Assembly (NCBI RefSeq): GCF_901000735.1
Contig: NC_081545.1
Location: forward strand, 7,493,540-7,557,539
Source of the DNA: Corylus avellana
Lineage: Eukaryota > Streptophyta > Magnoliopsida > Fagales > Betulaceae
DNA length: 64,000 nucleotides
Reading direction: 5' to 3'
Part shown: piece by piece, positions 62,153 to 64,000 of the stretch
How the letters are laid out: every line of letters begins with the position of its first letter
How positions within the stretch are numbered: position 1 is the stretch's first letter
Notes under the pieces: generated by a model
What the model was told of the DNA's origin: nothing
Seen by the model: only the letters and a program-made list of their open reading frames with translations
Database searches by the model: none
Position numbers and translations under genes: made by a program

Positions 62153-64000
62153 ATGGATACCAAGAAGAATCCATGGCTCATGCTTTCTCTTGTCTTCCTC
62201 AGCTTATCTCTCAACAACCATCTTTCTCATGGAGCTGACACCATCTCTGCCATCTCTGCCAACCAATCTCTCTCTGGTGACCGAACCATTGTCTCTGCAG
62301 GTGGGAGCTTTGAACTGGGTTTCTTCCAAACAGGTAGCTCTTCTAACTACTATATAGGCATGTGGTACAGTCTCAGCAAAGTCTCAACCCGAACCATAGT
62401 TTGGGTCGCAAACAGAGATAAACCAGTCTCTGATATAAGTTCTTCTGTATTAAAAATCTCGGGTGGTAATTTGGTTCTCTTCAATGAGTCCCAAATCCCA
62501 GTTTGGTCCACAAATTTGACCTCCACCACTTCATCGAGTCCTGTAGAAGCTGTTCTTCTAGATGAAGGAAATCTTGTTGTGAGAGATGGGTCTAATTCAT
62601 CAAAATATTTATGGCAAAGTTTTGATAACCCAGCTCATACATGGCTTCCTGGTGGTAAGATTGCATTCAACAAAATTACCAATGAAAAACAACGCCTCAT
62701 TTCATGGAAGAATGAGGAGGATCCTGCACCAGGACTCTTCAATCTTGAACTACAGGCAAATACCAGTTCGTATATTATTCTGTGGAATAGGTCCATTCAG
62801 TATTGGACTAGTGGAGCTTGGGATGGGAAGATTTTTAGCTTAGTTCCTGAAATGAGGGCCAATTATATCTACAACTTCAGTTATGTTAACAACACAAATG
62901 AGAGTTATTTCACCTATTCTCTTTACAATCCTTCCACCATTTCTCGATTCGTGATGGATGTTTCTGGGCAGATTAAGCAGTATACATGGTTAGAAAATAC
63001 CAAACAGTGGAATTTGTTTTGGGTTCAACCGAAAACACAATGTGAGGTTTATGCTTTTTGCGGGGCATTTGGTAGCTGCAACGAAAAATCCTTGCCTTTT
63101 TGTAGCTGTTTAAGAGGTTTTGCTCAGAAGTCGCAGAGCGACTGGAATTTGTCAGATTTTTCTGGTGGGTGCATGAGGAGAACTGCTTTACAGTGTGAGA
63201 ATACCAATCTTACTAATAGACAGGCGGACAGGTTCTTTCAAATGCCCAGCATGGCATTGCCTGTACAACCACAATCTGTTGGGGTTGGAAATGCTGCAGA
63301 ATGTGAATCCACCTGCTTGAATAGCTGCTCTTGCACTGCTTATGCTTATGAAATCAATAATTGTTCAATTTGGGTTGGAGATCTCGTGAATCTGCAACAA
63401 CTCACTGTAGGTGATCCTAATGGGAGAACTCTATATCTCAAACTTGCAGCTTCTGAGTTCTCGAGTAAAAAGAATAATAAGGGGATAATTGTTGGTGCTG
63501 TTGCGGGCTCAGTTGCAGCAGTTCTGCTATGCCTTTTTGTGGTTGTAATCCTTAGAAGAAGGAACAGAGCTGTTGGAACAGGAAAAACAGTAGAGGGTTC
63601 ATTGGTGGCATTTGGGTACAGAGACTTGCAAAATGCGACCAAGAATTTCTCAGACAAGTTGGGGGGAGGAGGCTTTGGTTCTGTTTTCAAAGGGACCTTA
63701 TCCGATTCAACATTCATAGCAGTCAAGAAACTTGAAAGCATCAGCCAAGGAGAGAAGCAATTCCGCACAGAAGTCAGTACAATCGGGACAATCCAACATG
63801 TAAATCTTGTTCGGCTTCGTGGGTTCTGCTCTGAAGGTGATAGAAAGTTGCTGGTCTATGATTATATGCCAAATGGCTCATTAGAATCTCATCTTTTCCA
63901 TGAAAAGTTTTTGGACTGGAAAACAAGATACCAGATTGCTATTGGAACAGCTAGAGGGTTGACTTATCTCCACGAGAAGTGCAGAGAGTGCATCATACAC
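62153..64000 (+). CDS. G-type lectin S-receptor-like Ser/Thr kinase (At2g19130-like), cut by window end
   Basis: One uninterrupted frame of 616 codons from the ATG at 62153 to the window end. Residues 1-27 are a signal peptide (hydrophobic LMLSLVFLSLSL). A B-lectin domain follows (FELGFFQTGSSSNYYIGMWY, TIVWVANRDKPV), then the S-locus glycoprotein region, an EGF-like segment (CEVYAFCGAFGSC), a PAN domain (CLNSCSCTAYAY), a transmembrane helix at about 444-467 followed by RRR, and the kinase: glycine loop LGGGGFGSVFKG near 503-514 and lysine in AVKKL near 525. The window stops just before HRD. Intronless layout matches the At2g19130 subgroup and differs from the multi-exon kinase at 987-5882, so the two are not recent copies. 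Ligand unknown. Confidence 0.95.
   Translation, partial: MDTKKNPWLMLSLVFLSLSLNNHLSHGADTISAISANQSLSGDRTIVSAGGSFELGFFQTGSSSNYYIGMWYSLSKVSTRTIVWVANRDKPVSDISSSVLKISGGNLVLFNESQIPVWSTNLTSTTSSSPVEAVLLDEGNLVVRDGSNSSKYLWQSFDNPAHTWLPGGKIAFNKITNEKQRLISWKNEEDPAPGLFNLELQANTSSYIILWNRSIQYWTSGAWDGKIFSLVPEMRANYIYNFSYVNNTNESYFTYSLYNPSTISRFVMDVSGQIKQYTWLENTKQWNLFWVQPKTQCEVYAFCGAFGSCNEKSLPFCSCLRGFAQKSQSDWNLSDFSGGCMRRTALQCENTNLTNRQADRFFQMPSMALPVQPQSVGVGNAAECESTCLNSCSCTAYAYEINNCSIWVGDLVNLQQLTVGDPNGRTLYLKLAASEFSSKKNNKGIIVGAVAGSVAAVLLCLFVVVILRRRNRAVGTGKTVEGSLVAFGYRDLQNATKNFSDKLGGGGFGSVFKGTLSDSTFIAVKKLESISQGEKQFRTEVSTIGTIQHVNLVRLRGFCSEGDRKLLVYDYMPNGSLESHLFHEKFLDWKTRYQIAIGTARGLTYLHEKCRECIIH

Overview
This is a stretch of nuclear genome from a eudicot plant. 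Genes have GT-AG introns, introns and spacers are AT-rich, and G-type lectin receptor kinases, a plant B-box factor and many MITEs, LINEs and LTR elements are present. The gene set fits a woody rosid, but I cannot name the species. A run of 100 N (5883-5982) marks an assembly gap.

Layout. Positions 1-660 and 13075-14260 are arms of a segmental duplication whose second copy is 18024-19790. Between the copy A arms lie a minus-strand S-domain receptor kinase (987-5882, 5' end lost at the gap) and an endogenous pararetrovirus-like element (5983-12899). The element keeps movement-protein, coat/zinc-knuckle and protease regions, but I can find no reverse transcriptase or RNase H. Copy B has neither the kinase nor the element. 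A 2.36-kb non-autonomous LTR retrotransposon (14966-17321, minus strand) sits between the copies.

Positions 20153-20234 are a tRNA-Ser(UGA). A 5'-truncated LINE with target-site duplications follows (21840-23693). Then come a two-exon single-B-box factor (26126-26988), a five-exon frataxin gene on the minus strand (33116-38974) whose last intron is 4.5 kb and full of repeats, an SDS22-type LRR gene (42673-45120), a degraded LINE (about 45850-46890), a PHOS32/34-like universal stress protein on the minus strand (47828-49098), a GC-rich retroposon with 17-18-bp target-site duplications (53189-54488), a metallo-beta-lactamase/beta-CASP DNA-repair nuclease of the SNM1B/Apollo type (55440-58246), a 703-bp foldback MITE (59109-59811), and the first 616 codons of a second, intronless S-domain receptor kinase (62153 to the window end).

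The host genes do not form a pathway; they are ordinary single genes for signalling, light-related transcription, mitochondrial Fe-S assembly, stress and DNA repair. The unusual part is the left 20 kb: a polymerase-less pararetroviral element whose protease frame runs into its downstream reading frame, with its own TATA promoter, clustered promoter motifs, and a second copy of the primer-binding leader beyond that promoter.
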